Assembly: GCA_003216075.1 (NCBI GenBank) | Contig: QCJK01000012.1 | Span: forward strand, 1 to 50,319 | Reading direction: 5' to 3' | Length of the DNA stretch: 50,319 nt | Source of the DNA: Prochlorococcus sp. AG-409-B05 | GTDB lineage: Bacteria > Cyanobacteriota > Cyanobacteriia > PCC-6307 > Cyanobiaceae | Shown: positions 37,349 to 47,664 of the stretch, piece after piece | How the letters are laid out: each line of letters opens with the position of its first letter | How positions within the stretch are numbered: position 1 is the stretch's first letter | Notes under the pieces: generated by a model | The model's input: only the letters and a program-made list of their open reading frames with translations | What the model was told of the DNA's origin: nothing | Databases searched by the model: none | Program-made: the position numbers and the translations under genes

Positions 37349-38638
37349 TCAGGCAATCGCAGGATTTTGTTGAGGACGGTATAGAGGGAATTTTGAACAT
37401 AGAGCCTGCACTGTTGAAAGACACTTCGACTCCACTTCGGAATCTTCAGGCTTCAGAAGTCGATCCGCTATTACATCAGCAATTTGTGTGAATGCATCTT
37501 CGTCAAATCCCCGAGTAGTAAGTGCTGCTGTGCCTAATCGAATTCCACTTGTTACAAAAGGCGATTCGGGATCAAAAGGCACTGTGTTCTTATTGGCGGT
37601 GATATTTACACTCCCAATAAGCAAATCAGCAGTTTTTCCAGTCATCCCAATGCTGCGCAAATCAAGTAAAACTATATGGTTGTCAGTTCCATTGCTAACT
37701 GTATCAATTCCTCTTTCTTTAATTCGTTTAGCTAGGGCTTGAGCATTGTGAATAACATTTTTGCAATAAATATGGAAACCTGGTTGCATGGCCTCACCAA
37801 ATGCCACAGCTTTTGCTGCGATCACATGTTCTAAGGGGCCTCCTTGAGTACCTGGGAATACTGACTTGTCAAAGCTACGTCCAAGATTTTTATCATTGCA
37901 GAGAATTAGTCCTCCTCTTGGGCCTCTTAGGGTTTTGTGGGTTGTAGTAGTTACTACATGGCAGTGGGGTAAGGGATTTGGGTGCAGTCCAGTAGCGACA
38001 AGACCAGCTATATGAGCAATGTCAGCCAAGAGATATGCACCTACTTCATCTGCGATTGATCGGAACGCGGAAAAATTGATAGTGCGTGGATATGCGGAAT
38101 ACCCACAAATAATTAATTTGGGACGATGTTTAAGTGCTTTCTCGCGAATGGCCTCCATATCCAGCTGCTGGGTTTCAGGGTTAACTCCGTAATGAACCAC
38201 TTTGAACCACTTCCCACTGACGTTTACAGGAGATCCATGCGTGAGATGGCCACCATGAGAGAGGTCCATCCCCATAATTGTTTCGCCTGGTTTAAGCAGG
38301 GCAAGGAAAACCGCAAAATTTGCTTGAGCGCCACTATGTGGTTGAACATTTGCCCAGGACGCACCAAAGAGTTTTTTTGCTCTTTCAATAGCAAGCTCTT
38401 CAATTGCATCGATATGCTCACAGCCTCCGTAATAACGTTTATGAGGAAGTCCTTCTGCATATTTGTTGGTCAATACAGAACCTTGAGCTTCCATTACGGC
38501 CTTGGAAGCAAAGTTTTCGCTTGCAATTAATTCGAGATGAGTTTCTTGCCTCTGCCGCTCCTGACCAATTAAATAGGCAATGGCATTGTCCGAGGCCGAC
38601 AAATCGGCATTAATTGAAGCCAAGGAGCCGTTCTCCAT
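37349..38638 (-). CDS. glyA: Serine hydroxymethyltransferase
   Basis: PLP enzyme interconverting serine and glycine with tetrahydrofolate, central to one-carbon supply and photorespiratory glycine. From ATG 38638 it is 429 residues. The PLP lysine lies in [15 protein letters not shown], and the [25 protein letters not shown] and [10 protein letters not shown] blocks are all present. A 15-residue extension to 38683 is possible but unlike the family. The tRNA-Arg lies 117 bp upstream on the same strand. Confidence 0.96.
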   Translation of the reverse strand: MENGSLASINADLSASDNAIAYLIGQERQRQETHLELIASENFASKAVMEAQGSVLTNKYAEGLPHKRYYGGCEHIDAIEELAIERAKKLFGASWANVQPHSGAQANFAVFLALLKPGETIMGMDLSHGGHLTHGSPVNVSGKWFKVVHYGVNPETQQLDMEAIREKALKHRPKLIICGYSAYPRTINFSAFRSIADEVGAYLLADIAHIAGLVATGLHPNPLPHCHVVTTTTHKTLRGPRGGLILCNDKNLGRSFDKSVFPGTQGGPLEHVIAAKAVAFGEAMQPGFHIYCKNVIHNAQALAKRIKERGIDTVSNGTDNHIVLLDLRSIGMTGKTADLLIGSVNITANKNTVPFDPESPFVTSGIRLGTAALTTRGFDEDAFTQIADVIADRLLKPEDSEVESKCLSTVQALCSKFPLYRPQQNPAIA

Positions 38639-38754
38639 TTTGTTGGACTTAAAAGCATTGGGATCGTAGGCAAAGAATCCCACTCTGGAAAACTTTCTTT
38701 CTTCTTGATTGAAAAGTCGACAGCAAAAAAACTTTTCTAAGGGACTTGTAAAAA

Positions 38755-38828
38755 CGCGCCTGGAGAGATTCGAACTCCCGACCCTCTGATCCGTAGTCAG
38801 ATGCTCTAATCCGCTGAGCTACAGGCGC
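38755..38828 (-). tRNA. tRNA-Arg (anticodon ACG)
   Basis: On the minus strand GCGCCTG pairs with CAGGCGC with discriminator G. The D arm is GCTC/GAGC. The anticodon stem TCTGA/TCAGA has loop CTACGGA (anticodon ACG, expected to be edited to ICG), and the T arm GGGAG/CTCTC has loop TTCGAAT. CCA is not encoded. Confidence 0.95.
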
Positions 38829-39201
38829 ATTCAAGTTTTTATAAGACTCTATTAAGGGTGCCTTCGTCAACCAACTCATTGCTATAAAGCTACAAAAGAA
38901 GAAATTCATCTCGATTCTTCACGGAAAATTGAGATGAGTTGGCAGCTTGAATACCCCTGACAACTGGCTTTTATTCTGCTGGATAGACTCCCTTGAATGG
39001 GAATAGTGTTTTTACACATTTGAAATTTTCCTTAGGATTTCTCCTGAGCATTTGTATCCCAATCCAAATAATGTGATGGTTTGGAAAATGGTTTTTGATT
39101 TTTTGTTTCGAGTTTCGATTTTGTTGCAACTAGAAACTTAAAACTGAATTTGGCTTTTGCTCTCAAACTTTTTGATTCTTGATTGGGAAATTTTCCTTTT
39201 T
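38829..39201. other. Intergenic region between divergent tRNA-Arg and the DUF3181 gene
   Basis: 373 bp with no convincing gene; reading frames here are interrupted or run through the tRNA. An inverted repeat CATCTC ... GAGATG spans about 38909-38938 with a loop of roughly 18 bases. No regulatory motif is recognised. Confidence 0.35.
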
Positions 39202-39492
39202 ATGACGCTTTCATCGGAAGAGCTTAAAGATCTCCAGCTTGCTATTGCAGATCGTCTATATATGCAAATAGCTAGTTGGCACCTATATCTTGGTGATGCC
39301 GGCTTGGCCGAAGCATTAGCACTTGAATGCAATGCCCGTCTTGCTCAGGGTGCAAATGTGGCAGCACGGCAAGCTGTGGAATCAGTTCAAGTCGAGGTGG
39401 CTGGAGGGAATACTCGCTTACCGTTGGCTAGATTAATGCCAACGGGTCAGCTTTTTGATTTAGAAGAGATTTTGGACCCCTATTGCAGATAA
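39202..39492 (+). CDS. DUF3181 family protein
   Basis: A 96-residue soluble, mostly helical protein from ATG 39202. 'LSSEELKDLQLAIADRLYMQIASWHLYLGDAGLAEALA' and the ending 'ARLMPTGQLFDLEEILDPYCR' match my memory of DUF3181, a cyanobacterial family of unknown function. The longer frame to 39157 adds an unlike, hydrophobic leader and was not used. A second small gene follows after 24 bp. Confidence 0.8.
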   Translation: MTLSSEELKDLQLAIADRLYMQIASWHLYLGDAGLAEALALECNARLAQGANVAARQAVESVQVEVAGGNTRLPLARLMPTGQLFDLEEILDPYCR

Positions 39493-39516
39493 GGTTGTAT
39501 TACTAAAGGATGCCCC

Positions 39517-39780
39517 GTGCTGATTATCGAGGTCACTAATGCCCGAGAAGTTGTACGGAAGCGCCTAGGGCGTCTAGGTGAGAGACTTATTGGAAAAGTT
39601 GTTAATGCTGAGGCTCAAGTTGAGAAATCATTAATTCAAGAGATGGAGACTGCTTTTAAAGAATTTGGAATTGAAGCTCGTATCGTTTCAGTACAAGGTC
39701 CAGAGTTTGTTGGGGAAAATAGTCTGGGTTTCCCTTTGGAGGTAAGAGCTGAACGCCATGTCAAAATTGATGATGAATAA
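39517..39780 (+). CDS. Small conserved-looking hypothetical protein
   Basis: An 87-residue charged protein, GTG start at 39517. The order of elements (short strand MLIIEVTNA, long basic/acidic helix REVVRKRLGRLGERLIGKVVNAE, further helix, then beta strands RIVSVQGPEF and GFPLEVRAERHV) suggests a compact alpha/beta fold. I cannot name the family. Its end overlaps the murJ end on the opposite strand by 20 bp. Codon use looks like its neighbours, and it closely follows DUF3181, so the two are probably co-transcribed. Confidence 0.65.
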   Translation: MLIIEVTNAREVVRKRLGRLGERLIGKVVNAEAQVEKSLIQEMETAFKEFGIEARIVSVQGPEFVGENSLGFPLEVRAERHVKIDDE

Positions 39781-41374
39781 TTTGTTTGCGAAGACTTGAA
39801 AATGCCTGATTGACTTCTTTGACTCCAAGGAAATTGCTAATAAAGAAAAATATAATTAGCCCTGTTAGTGATGAAATAGTTACTTGTAAAAGTAATCCAA
39901 GCAAATTTGTTGGCCAATGTAATTGATTTTTTACTATCCATGCAGATATACCAGCTAAAGATCCTATAAAGAAAAGTTTAGCTAGGTCTTTAGACCATTC
40001 TTTTAAAGGTATTTTCCCTAGTTTCTGTTTTAAGATTATGATTAGAGTTACACAGCTAAATAGATTTACTGCACCTGTAGCGATAACAAGACCTGGAGCA
40101 CCAAAGTTAAATGGTAGTTGATCCCCCCATGGGCTAGGGCCACCTATTAATAGCCAATCAAATAAAACATTTAATACAATACAAATTGTAGAAAGCTTAA
40201 AAGGTGTTATTCCATCACCTAGAGCATAGAAAACACGAACTAATAAATCTCTGCAAAGGTAGGCAGGCATGCATAAACCATATGCGATTAGTAAACTTGC
40301 AACAAGACTGACTGCATTACTGTCAAATGCGCCTCGTTCATAAATGATTGCAACTATAGGTGTACCTAGCGCTACGAATAATGCACCTGTTGCAACCATA
40401 CTTGCGGTTGAAAGCATTACTCCTTGGCGAACCCTTGCGATTAATTTTTCTCTATCTTCGGATTTTGTAAGTTGTGAGAATGTTGGCAGAAGAGGTACTA
40501 GTAATGCATTAGAGAACAATCCCAGGGGGGCTTGAACTAAGAGACTTGCATAACTAAGTCCAGCTGCAGCTCCAGGAATTGCTGAAGCAAAAAATAAATC
40601 AGTGCAAACATTTATTTGCATCATCCCAGATGAAAAAGTTGCAGGTCCAATTATTTTCCAGACTTCTTTAACTGCTGGATGTCGCCAGTCCCAGATCAAC
40701 TTAATTCCCCTAACTCCTTTTTGAAGTAATGCAGGCAATTGAATGAGCCATTGAAATAAAGCTCCTGTCAATGTCGATATCGCAAGAACCATTCCTCCTC
40801 GTATCGCAAGTTTCATTGCTCCGATTTCTGCTCCAGTTTGCATCCAGAACAGCCCAACCCCAAGAATTAAAGTGATGCTGGACATTAGAGGTGAGATCGA
40901 AGGGATCCAGAATTGATTGGTTGCATTTAGATAGCCAAATCCCAGCCCTATTAGTCCTGCTAATAAAGCCATGGGAGCCATGATTTGTAGCTGAATAACT
41001 GCAATTCTGTGAATTTCTGGATCAAGTCCTGGACCAACAATTTTGATAATTTGGTTTGCTGCAATAATTAGTACACCTGTCACGACAATGAGGAGTGAAC
41101 CAATCATTGTGCTAAGTGCAGCTAGTACATAGGCACTTTCTTTTTTGGGCCTTTTGCTAAGAACGCTAACCATGGCGCTGTGAAAAGGTCCATTTAGTCC
41201 ACCTAAAAGAACTAAAAGGAATCCAGGAAGAATATATGCATAGTTGTATGCGTCATAGGCAGCGCCGACTCCAAAGGCCCCAGCTATTAAGAGCTGTCTG
41301 GTCAGCCCCCCTGCTTTGCTTAGCAAAGTCCCTAAACTAACAATCAGGGCAATGCTTTTTAGAGATCTCGCCAT
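39761..41374 (-). CDS. murJ: Lipid II flippase MurJ (MviN)
   Basis: Polytopic MOP-superfamily transporter that flips lipid II for peptidoglycan synthesis. The 537 residues contain about 14 hydrophobic segments. The opening SLGTLLSKAGGLTRQLLIAGAFGVGAAYDAYNYAYILPGF is the MviN hallmark, with the conserved basic residues in the first and second helix regions, and RDLLVRVFYALGDGITPFK fits the later helices. It is convergent with the small gene at 39517 and divergent from sfsA (83-bp gap). Confidence 0.93.
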   Translation of the reverse strand: MARSLKSIALIVSLGTLLSKAGGLTRQLLIAGAFGVGAAYDAYNYAYILPGFLLVLLGGLNGPFHSAMVSVLSKRPKKESAYVLAALSTMIGSLLIVVTGVLIIAANQIIKIVGPGLDPEIHRIAVIQLQIMAPMALLAGLIGLGFGYLNATNQFWIPSISPLMSSITLILGVGLFWMQTGAEIGAMKLAIRGGMVLAISTLTGALFQWLIQLPALLQKGVRGIKLIWDWRHPAVKEVWKIIGPATFSSGMMQINVCTDLFFASAIPGAAAGLSYASLLVQAPLGLFSNALLVPLLPTFSQLTKSEDREKLIARVRQGVMLSTASMVATGALFVALGTPIVAIIYERGAFDSNAVSLVASLLIAYGLCMPAYLCRDLLVRVFYALGDGITPFKLSTICIVLNVLFDWLLIGGPSPWGDQLPFNFGAPGLVIATGAVNLFSCVTLIIILKQKLGKIPLKEWSKDLAKLFFIGSLAGISAWIVKNQLHWPTNLLGLLLQVTISSLTGLIIFFFISNFLGVKEVNQAFSSLRKQIIHHQF

Positions 41375-41457
41375 TCTTTTAGGTTGCTAAAAAGATCATC
41401 TAATTCGCATGTTTCGGTTTTTTTAAGGCACGATTAAGAGAGAGTTTTAAGTCCTTC

Positions 41458-42225
41458 ATGCCTGCAAAGCCTCTGATGGCATTTCCTTCACTTGTTGAAG
41501 GTAGATTGTTAAAACGATACAAGCGTTTTTTGGTTGATGTCGAACTATCCAATGGCCAAGTAGTTACTGCTCATTGCGCCAATACTGGTCCAATGAGAGG
41601 TGTTTTGCATCCTGGACAAAGAGTAAGACTTCGATATTCACCTTCTCCTAACCGGAAATTGTCTTGGACATGGGAACAAGCAGAGGTCCAAGGAGCGCAT
41701 GGGACTTCATGTTGGGTAGGGGTGAATACATCATTGCCTAATACTCTTCTGAGAATTGCTATTGAAACTGGACTTTTAAATAATGTTTTTGGTGCAATTG
41801 GCCAAATACGTCGAGAAGTTGTTTATGGACGTAAAAATCGAAGTCGTATTGATTTACTTCTTATTCCTGAAAGTAGTTCGTCTGATTCTAGATGGATATA
41901 TATAGAGATAAAAAATACCACCTGGACCGATGGCTCAACAGCAATTTTTCCCGATACTGTCACTCAAAGAGGTCAAAAGCATTTGGAAGAACTGATTGAT
42001 GTTTTACCCCAAAACAGAGCTGTTTTAATTCCATGCCTTAGTAGGTCTGATGTCGATATTTTTGCTCCTGGGGACACTGCAGATCTCCTTTATGGGAAAC
42101 TTTTTCGTAAGGCAATCGATGCTGGGGTTGAGGTTATCCCTTGTTGCTTTGGCTTCCATTTGGATGGCATCACTTGGGAAGGACAAAAACCTTATCTCAC
42201 TCATCAACCAAGCTTGATGAGTTGA
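41458..42225 (+). CDS. sfsA: SfsA family protein (sugar fermentation stimulation homologue)
   Basis: A 255-residue protein. 'GRLLKRYKRFLVDVELSNGQVVTAHCANTGPMRG', 'YGRKNRSRIDLLL' and 'YIEIKNTTW' are the family's conserved blocks: an OB-fold-like N terminus and a PD-(D/E)XK nuclease-like core (D in SRIDLLL, E and K in IEIK), with FPDTVTQRGQKHL. SfsA was named as a maltose-metabolism activator in E. coli, but its fold suggests a nucleic-acid role; which applies here is unknown. amt1 follows after 152 bp with its own probable promoter. Confidence 0.93.
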   Translation: MPAKPLMAFPSLVEGRLLKRYKRFLVDVELSNGQVVTAHCANTGPMRGVLHPGQRVRLRYSPSPNRKLSWTWEQAEVQGAHGTSCWVGVNTSLPNTLLRIAIETGLLNNVFGAIGQIRREVVYGRKNRSRIDLLLIPESSSSDSRWIYIEIKNTTWTDGSTAIFPDTVTQRGQKHLEELIDVLPQNRAVLIPCLSRSDVDIFAPGDTADLLYGKLFRKAIDAGVEVIPCCFGFHLDGITWEGQKPYLTHQPSLMS

Positions 42226-42247
42226 ATAATTAAAATCTTGTTATGTT

Positions 42248-42290
42248 TGTATCAACGATAACAAGATGAATTCCTGTAAAAGACCATTTT
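42248..42290 (+). promoter_or_regulatory. Probable NtcA-dependent promoter of amt1
   Basis: TGT-N10-ACA at 42248-42263 (GTA-N8-AAC, one base off the GTA-N8-TAC consensus) is followed exactly 22 bp later by CATTTT at 42285-42290, a near match to the TAN3T -10 box. This spacing is the known layout of NtcA-activated promoters. NtcA is encoded in this window, and ammonium-transporter genes are established NtcA targets. An alternative -10 is TAGGAT at 42290-42295. Confidence 0.6.
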
Positions 42291-42377
42291 AGGATTGTTC
42301 TAAAAGTTTTCAGTTTGTCTTTGACTTTGCTTAATTAGTTGAGCAAGGATGAACTTGAAGCTATTACTTGATTTTTT

Positions 42378-43841
42378 ATGACTAATGCTAGTGCCTCGCC
42401 TTTAAGGCGACGAGGTAAGCGTCTTCAAGATGCAAGCCTTATTGAAGGGCCGATGCTTCTTCTTAGAACTATCCGAGGCTTCGGCTCAAAGCGTTCATTG
42501 ATGTGGTGGGCTTGTGTACCAATAGCTTTGTTCGGTTTGGGACTATTTAATCTCTCTGCGCATGCAGCAGAGATGCCTGAATTGAGTGCGGCTTTCCTTG
42601 CAAACAATCTTTGGCTTCTAATCGCTACGATTCTGGTGATATTTATGAACGCCGGCTTCGCAATGGTTGAAGCAGGTATGTGTCGCCAAAAAAATGCAGT
42701 AAATATTCTTGCTAAAAATCTTTTTGTTTTCGCCTTAGCTGTAACAGCTTATTGGTTTGTCGGCTATTCATTGATGTATGGCAATGCCATTGCAGCAGGC
42801 TGGCTTTTCTTTAACGGTCTTTTCTTTGACCCAACTGTTACTCCTGAAGTTATTGGTGAAGCAGGTCTAGTCCCAACAGTTGATTTCCTTTTTCAAGCTG
42901 CTTTTGCTGGGACAGCTGCAACTATTGTTTCCGGATTGGTTGCAGAGCGTGTGAAATTTGGAGAATTTGTTGTCTTTTCATTAGTACTTACAGCTTTCAT
43001 CTATCCCATCTCAGGAAGTTGGCAATGGAATGGAGGTTGGCTGAGTGAAGCTGGCTTTATTGATTTTGCAGGTTCTTCAATTGTGCATTCTGTTGGTGCT
43101 TGGGCTGGATTGGTAGGAGCAATGTTGCTAGGCCCACGTCTTGGGAAGTTTGTCAACGGTAAAGCTCAGGCAATGCCAGGACACAACATGGCAATAGCTA
43201 CTCTTGGTGCACTTGTTCTTTGGATTGGCTGGTATGGCTTTAATCCTGGCTCTCAACTCGCTATGGATCAATGGGTTCCATATGTAGCTGTCACCACAAC
43301 TCTTGCGGCTGCAGGTGGAGCAATTGGTGCAACTGTAATTTCGACTTTAACTTCTGGGAAACCTGATTTGACAATGATTATCAATGGAATACTTGCCGGA
43401 TTGGTAAGCATTACTGCAGGGTGTGCAAATCTCACGATGGCGGGAGCATGGTTAGCTGGTTTGGTTGGGGGAGTAATTGTTGTCTTCTCAGTTTCTGCAT
43501 TGGATTCATTGGGTATAGATGATCCTGTAGGTGCGTTTTCTGTACATGGAGTTTGCGGGATCTGGGGAACATTGGTGATTGGTTTTTGGGGTTACGATAT
43601 TCAAGGTTCTGGCGCAGGTCTTGGTCTATTTACAGGTGGGGGCTTTAGTCAGTTATGGATTCAGATTGTCGGTTGTGCTGCATATGCGATTTGGACAGTT
43701 GCAACTTGTTGGTTGGCTTGGAAAGTTATAGGTATATTCTTTGGTGGAATTCGTGTATCAGAAGATGAGGAGATCTCTGGCTTAGATATAGGTGAGCATG
43801 GTATGGAGGCATATCCAGACTTTGCTTCTGCTGGAAATTGA
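42378..43841 (+). CDS. amt1: Ammonium transporter Amt1
   Basis: Amt/Mep/Rh channel importing ammonium. The 487 residues begin with a basic N terminus and hydrophobic segment (about 42-62) likely acting as signal, then the 11-helix Amt core. FVGYSLMYGN, the twin pore histidines in SSIVHSVGAWAG and FSVHGVCGIWG, and the periplasmic aromatic gate residues fit the family. A C-terminal cytoplasmic tail (RVSEDEEISGLDIGEHGMEAY) is the conserved regulatory trigger segment. An intrinsic terminator follows. For an NtcA site see the upstream region. Confidence 0.97.
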   Translation: MTNASASPLRRRGKRLQDASLIEGPMLLLRTIRGFGSKRSLMWWACVPIALFGLGLFNLSAHAAEMPELSAAFLANNLWLLIATILVIFMNAGFAMVEAGMCRQKNAVNILAKNLFVFALAVTAYWFVGYSLMYGNAIAAGWLFFNGLFFDPTVTPEVIGEAGLVPTVDFLFQAAFAGTAATIVSGLVAERVKFGEFVVFSLVLTAFIYPISGSWQWNGGWLSEAGFIDFAGSSIVHSVGAWAGLVGAMLLGPRLGKFVNGKAQAMPGHNMAIATLGALVLWIGWYGFNPGSQLAMDQWVPYVAVTTTLAAAGGAIGATVISTLTSGKPDLTMIINGILAGLVSITAGCANLTMAGAWLAGLVGGVIVVFSVSALDSLGIDDPVGAFSVHGVCGIWGTLVIGFWGYDIQGSGAGLGLFTGGGFSQLWIQIVGCAAYAIWTVATCWLAWKVIGIFFGGIRVSEDEEISGLDIGEHGMEAYPDFASAGN

Positions 43842-43864
43842 TTGTCTAAAACATCTTTTTTTTT

Positions 43865-43894
43865 AAAGCCTGGTTTATCTCCAGGCTTTTTTTT
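43865..43894 (+). terminator. Intrinsic terminator of amt1
   Basis: AAAGCCTGG (43865-43873) pairs with CCAGGCTTT (43881-43889) around TTTATCT, followed by an unbroken T run to 43894. It is a textbook rho-independent terminator 23 bp after the amt1 stop. Confidence 0.92.
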
Positions 43895-43953
43895 ATGTAT
43901 ATAGATGGATCGTTTGTGGATAGAGTATTCAATTTGTCTTAGAATGCTTTGTT

Positions 43954-45159
43954 ATGGATACACAAGCATTTAAGCGATCTCTACATCATTCTGATCGATA
44001 TAACAGGAGAGGTTTTGGCTCGCCTACTAAAAGGGCCCAGGCGCTCGAAAAGGCCTATCAAAGTAGTTTGATAACTTCGATTAGAGATAATGGATATTTG
44101 TTGGAGCATGGTCGCTTACGCGTGAAGCTCGCTCAGGCGTTTGGTTTTTGTTGGGGTGTAGAACGTGCGGTGGCAATGGCTTATGAGACAAGGCGCCATT
44201 ATCCAAATGAAAATATTTGGATAACTAATGAAATTATTCATAACCCTTCGGTTAATGATCATTTGCGAAATATGAATGTACGTTTTATTTCTGCTGAAAA
44301 TGGTATCAAAGATTTCTCAGATGTTGGCGAAGGTGATGTAGTTATTTTGCCCGCATTTGGTGCAACAGTTCAAGAGATGCAGCTTTTGCATGAGCGTGGT
44401 TGTCATATTATTGATACTACTTGTCCATGGGTTTCAAAGGTTTGGCATACAGTTGAGAAGCACAAGAAGCATACATTTACTTCTATTATTCATGGCAAGG
44501 TTAAACATGAAGAAACTCTTGCCACAAGTTCATTCGCTGGAACTTATTTGGTGGTTCTTGATTTAGAAGAAGCACAATATGTTTCTAATTACATTATTGG
44601 TAAAGGAAATCGTAATGAGTTTTTGAAACGTTTTGCCAAGGCTTTTTCGCCAGGTTTTGATCCGGATCGAGATCTGCAAAGAATTGGTGTAGCCAATCAG
44701 ACCACAATGTTGAAGAGTGAGACTGAAGAAATTGGCAGATTATTTGAAATAACCATGCTGGAAAAATATGGCCCAGCTGAATTAAGTGAGCACTTCCTTG
44801 CCTTTAATACTATTTGTGATGCTACAGAGGAGCGACAGGATGCAATGTTTTCTTTGGTGGATGAGCCTTTAGATATGCTTGTGGTTATTGGGGGTTTTAA
44901 TTCTTCCAATACTACGCATCTACAGGAAATTGCAATTAGTAGAGGTATTCGCTCTTTTCATATTGATACTCCAGAGAGGATTGGAGAAGTCGATAATTCT
45001 ATTACTCATAAACCATTAGGCGAAGACCTTTTGACTGAGAAGAACTTCCTGCCTAATGGCAAAATTAGTGTAGGAATCACTTCTGGTGCATCTACACCTG
45101 ACAGGGTTGTTGAACATGTTATACGAAAACTTATGGGGCTTAGTCAGCAGACTGATTGA
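43954..45159 (+). CDS. ispH: 4-hydroxy-3-methylbut-2-enyl diphosphate reductase
   Basis: Last enzyme of the MEP isoprenoid pathway, a [4Fe-4S] reductase giving IPP and DMAPP. The 401 residues carry the three cluster cysteines in [22 protein letters not shown] and [13 protein letters not shown]. An N-terminal extension of about 60 residues before the core is typical of the cyanobacteria/plant group. The HGKVKHEET segment with its catalytic His is also present. It follows the amt1 terminator. Confidence 0.96.
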   Translation: MDTQAFKRSLHHSDRYNRRGFGSPTKRAQALEKAYQSSLITSIRDNGYLLEHGRLRVKLAQAFGFCWGVERAVAMAYETRRHYPNENIWITNEIIHNPSVNDHLRNMNVRFISAENGIKDFSDVGEGDVVILPAFGATVQEMQLLHERGCHIIDTTCPWVSKVWHTVEKHKKHTFTSIIHGKVKHEETLATSSFAGTYLVVLDLEEAQYVSNYIIGKGNRNEFLKRFAKAFSPGFDPDRDLQRIGVANQTTMLKSETEEIGRLFEITMLEKYGPAELSEHFLAFNTICDATEERQDAMFSLVDEPLDMLVVIGGFNSSNTTHLQEIAISRGIRSFHIDTPERIGEVDNSITHKPLGEDLLTEKNFLPNGKISVGITSGASTPDRVVEHVIRKLMGLSQQTD

Positions 45160-45327
45160 AAATTAATATCTTTGGCTCAGAAGTTTTTCAAATGTATTTT
45201 TAATTAACTCTATTTTGATTGCTGATCATGCAAAGCCTGGATTTATTGTTGAAATGACATTGGTTTTTGAGATAACCCATGAATTTTGTTTAATGCTTTA
45301 AGATAAGTTTGTGAATGCTAAGTGACG

Positions 45328-45903
45328 ATGGCTGATCCTGAAACATCTAATCCTCTGGAATCTCAATCAAGTGAATCACCTCAATTGAATGCTTCAACTG
45401 CGCCTCAGAAGGTTGAGGTTGTAGTAGAAAGTCCTTCATCACAAGCAGAAGTCAATATTAGTGGTGAGCTCGCTATTTTTTGTCTGAGGGTATTGGTTAG
45501 TGTGATGATGGTTCATCATGGGCTTGAAAAGTTTCATGATCCTCAAGGATTTGCAGAATTTGTAGTTGGTAAGTATTTTAGTTTTTTGCCTGGAGATCCA
45601 GTTGTTTGGACTTTTATAGCTGCAACTACACAAGTTATATGTCCTATAGGTTTGGCTCTTGGAGTTTTTGCAAGGATTTCTGCGTTAGGCCTTATGTCAA
45701 CAATGGTATTTGCAGTTTATTTTCATTTGGTCGATACAGGCTTAGAGGGATTTCCATTTGCTGTAGTTGAAAATCACAACTATATTTTTGAGTTATCTGC
45801 TATTTATGCGGTTATATTTTTCTACTTTGTTTGTGCAGGTCCAGGAAGGCTTTCTGCGTTTAGAAAGACTAATAAGATTACTTATTATCCAAAGAATACC
45901 TAA
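45328..45903 (+). CDS. DoxX-family membrane protein
   Basis: A 191-residue protein from ATG 45328 (a GTG six bases earlier is an alternative). A polar leader rich in Ser/Glu/Pro (about 1-45) precedes four hydrophobic segments. The DoxX hallmark is LRVLVSVMMVHHGLEKFHDPQGFAEFV, followed by GLALGVFARISALGLMSTM and the NYIFELSAIYAVIFFYF segment. DoxX proteins are subunits of quinone-linked oxidases or of redox/thiol-stress complexes in other bacteria. No partner subunit is beside it, so the role here is open. Confidence 0.85.
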   Translation: MADPETSNPLESQSSESPQLNASTAPQKVEVVVESPSSQAEVNISGELAIFCLRVLVSVMMVHHGLEKFHDPQGFAEFVVGKYFSFLPGDPVVWTFIAATTQVICPIGLALGVFARISALGLMSTMVFAVYFHLVDTGLEGFPFAVVENHNYIFELSAIYAVIFFYFVCAGPGRLSAFRKTNKITYYPKNT

Positions 45904-46036
45904 ATGATTAATTCTCGAGGATAATATCTATACAAATTAATTTTGAATAGTTGATGCTAATAGCTAACTAAAGCTTTGACTTAATTTTTATTAGAACTGA
46001 CTTTGAGAGATAGGGCTCGTCATGTTTTTGTGACTT

Positions 46037-47602
46037 TTAATGTAAAAAGTGTCTCTTTTTTGTAAGCATCATTGAAATCCCAAGTTCATCACATGCTGTG
46101 ATAGAGGCGTTGTCTTTAATGCTTCCACCAGGTTGAATGATCGATTTAATGCCATACGTTGCTGCCAGACGGACGGTGTCATCAAATGGAAAAAAACCAT
46201 CGCTAGCAAGAACAGCACCAGAAGCTTTTTCTCCTGCGGAATTTAAAGCTAATCTTGCTGAACCAACTCTATTCATTTGACCAGCTCCAATCCCTAAGCT
46301 TTGTCCTAATGTTGCAACAACTATGGCATTTGAGCGGACATGCCTAACAATTTTCCACGCAAAAGTTAAATCATTCATCTCTTGGTATGTAGGGGTTAGC
46401 TTTGTTACGCAGTTCCAGTTAGTTGAATCAATTGGTTGATTATCTGTTTCTTGGATTAATAGGCCTCCAAGGATACTTCTTATATGATCTTGTTGTGTGT
46501 AATCAATTGAATCTGGCATTAAGTTCAATAATCTCAAGTTTGGTTTTGAAGCAAGTTCTTCTATCGCGCCAGGCTCAAATCCTGGAGCAACAACACATTC
46601 TAGAAAAAGAGTTTTAAGTTGTTTAGCAGTAGCTTGATTCACTATTCCGTTTAGCGCAACAATCCCTCCAAAAGCACTCAAATTATCAGCTTCTAGTGCT
46701 CTTTTAAGAGCACTAGTTATTGTTTCTCCTGTCGCGACTCCACAAGGATTAGTATGTTTAATCACTACAACTGCTGGAACACTAGCAGGATTGTTACCTG
46801 TTGTTCCATATCCAAATTCAATTAAAGTAGATATTGAAGATTCAAGATCAAGGAGATTGTTAGTACTTAACTCTTTCCCTTGTAATTGTTTTGATGCACC
46901 CCAACCTGTGTTCTCGTAACTATACCAGGAAGCTTTTTGGTGTGGATTTTCTCCATATCGTAAAATCTGTTTTATTGGCACAGCTGCGATCCAATTTGAG
47001 TTAGCAGTTACTTTTGATTGTTGTTTGAACCAATTGCTGATTGCGATGTCGTATGTCGCTGTGTGCTCGAATGCAGCAAGTGCAAGTTTAATTCTATTTT
47101 CTTTACTAATCAATTCATTATTTTTTTGTAAGTTATCTAGAAAGCTTGTGTATTGACTAGGACTTGTTAGAACTGCTACATGGGCATGATTTTTAGCTGC
47201 GGCTCGAATTAATGTTGGCCCCCCAATATCTATTTGCTCTATGGCTGTATCTGGACTGACATTTGGTTTGGAAATTGTTTCTTGAAATGGATAAAGATTA
47301 ACTACTACTAGATCTATGGGAGTTATATCTTGTTCGAGAAGATCTGAAAGATGTTTGGAAGAATCCCTTTTAGCAAGGATGCCTCCATGGACTTTGGGGT
47401 GAAGAGTCTTAACACGCCCATCGAGGATCTCAGGGGATTTTGTGTAATCAGCTATGCGTGTAACTAATAGGCCTTCTTTTTCAAGTAACTTTGCAGTTCC
47501 TCCACTAGAGATAATTTGGAAGCCGTGATCCTCTATAAGAGCTTTTGCAAAGGGTATTAAACCTTTTTTATTTGAAACGCTAAGTAAGGCTAGTGGAGCC
47601 AT
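46037..47602 (-). CDS. purH: Bifunctional AICAR transformylase/IMP cyclohydrolase
   Basis: Performs the final two steps of IMP synthesis. From ATG 47602 it is 521 residues. The N-terminal cyclohydrolase (MGS-like) domain opens [18 protein letters not shown] with [10 protein letters not shown] and the [12 protein letters not shown] block. The C-terminal transformylase domain has the catalytic KHTNPCGVA (Lys-His) and SDGFFPFDD. An 11-residue upstream extension to 47635 is less family-like. It is divergent from the esterase gene, starts 62 bp apart. Confidence 0.96.
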   Translation of the reverse strand: MAPLALLSVSNKKGLIPFAKALIEDHGFQIISSGGTAKLLEKEGLLVTRIADYTKSPEILDGRVKTLHPKVHGGILAKRDSSKHLSDLLEQDITPIDLVVVNLYPFQETISKPNVSPDTAIEQIDIGGPTLIRAAAKNHAHVAVLTSPSQYTSFLDNLQKNNELISKENRIKLALAAFEHTATYDIAISNWFKQQSKVTANSNWIAAVPIKQILRYGENPHQKASWYSYENTGWGASKQLQGKELSTNNLLDLESSISTLIEFGYGTTGNNPASVPAVVVIKHTNPCGVATGETITSALKRALEADNLSAFGGIVALNGIVNQATAKQLKTLFLECVVAPGFEPGAIEELASKPNLRLLNLMPDSIDYTQQDHIRSILGGLLIQETDNQPIDSTNWNCVTKLTPTYQEMNDLTFAWKIVRHVRSNAIVVATLGQSLGIGAGQMNRVGSARLALNSAGEKASGAVLASDGFFPFDDTVRLAATYGIKSIIQPGGSIKDNASITACDELGISMMLTKKRHFLH

Positions 47603-47664
47603 GAGGAAATTTGCTAGAGCTATGTATTCAGTCAACTTACGTAGTAACGAGGAAACTTGCTTCT

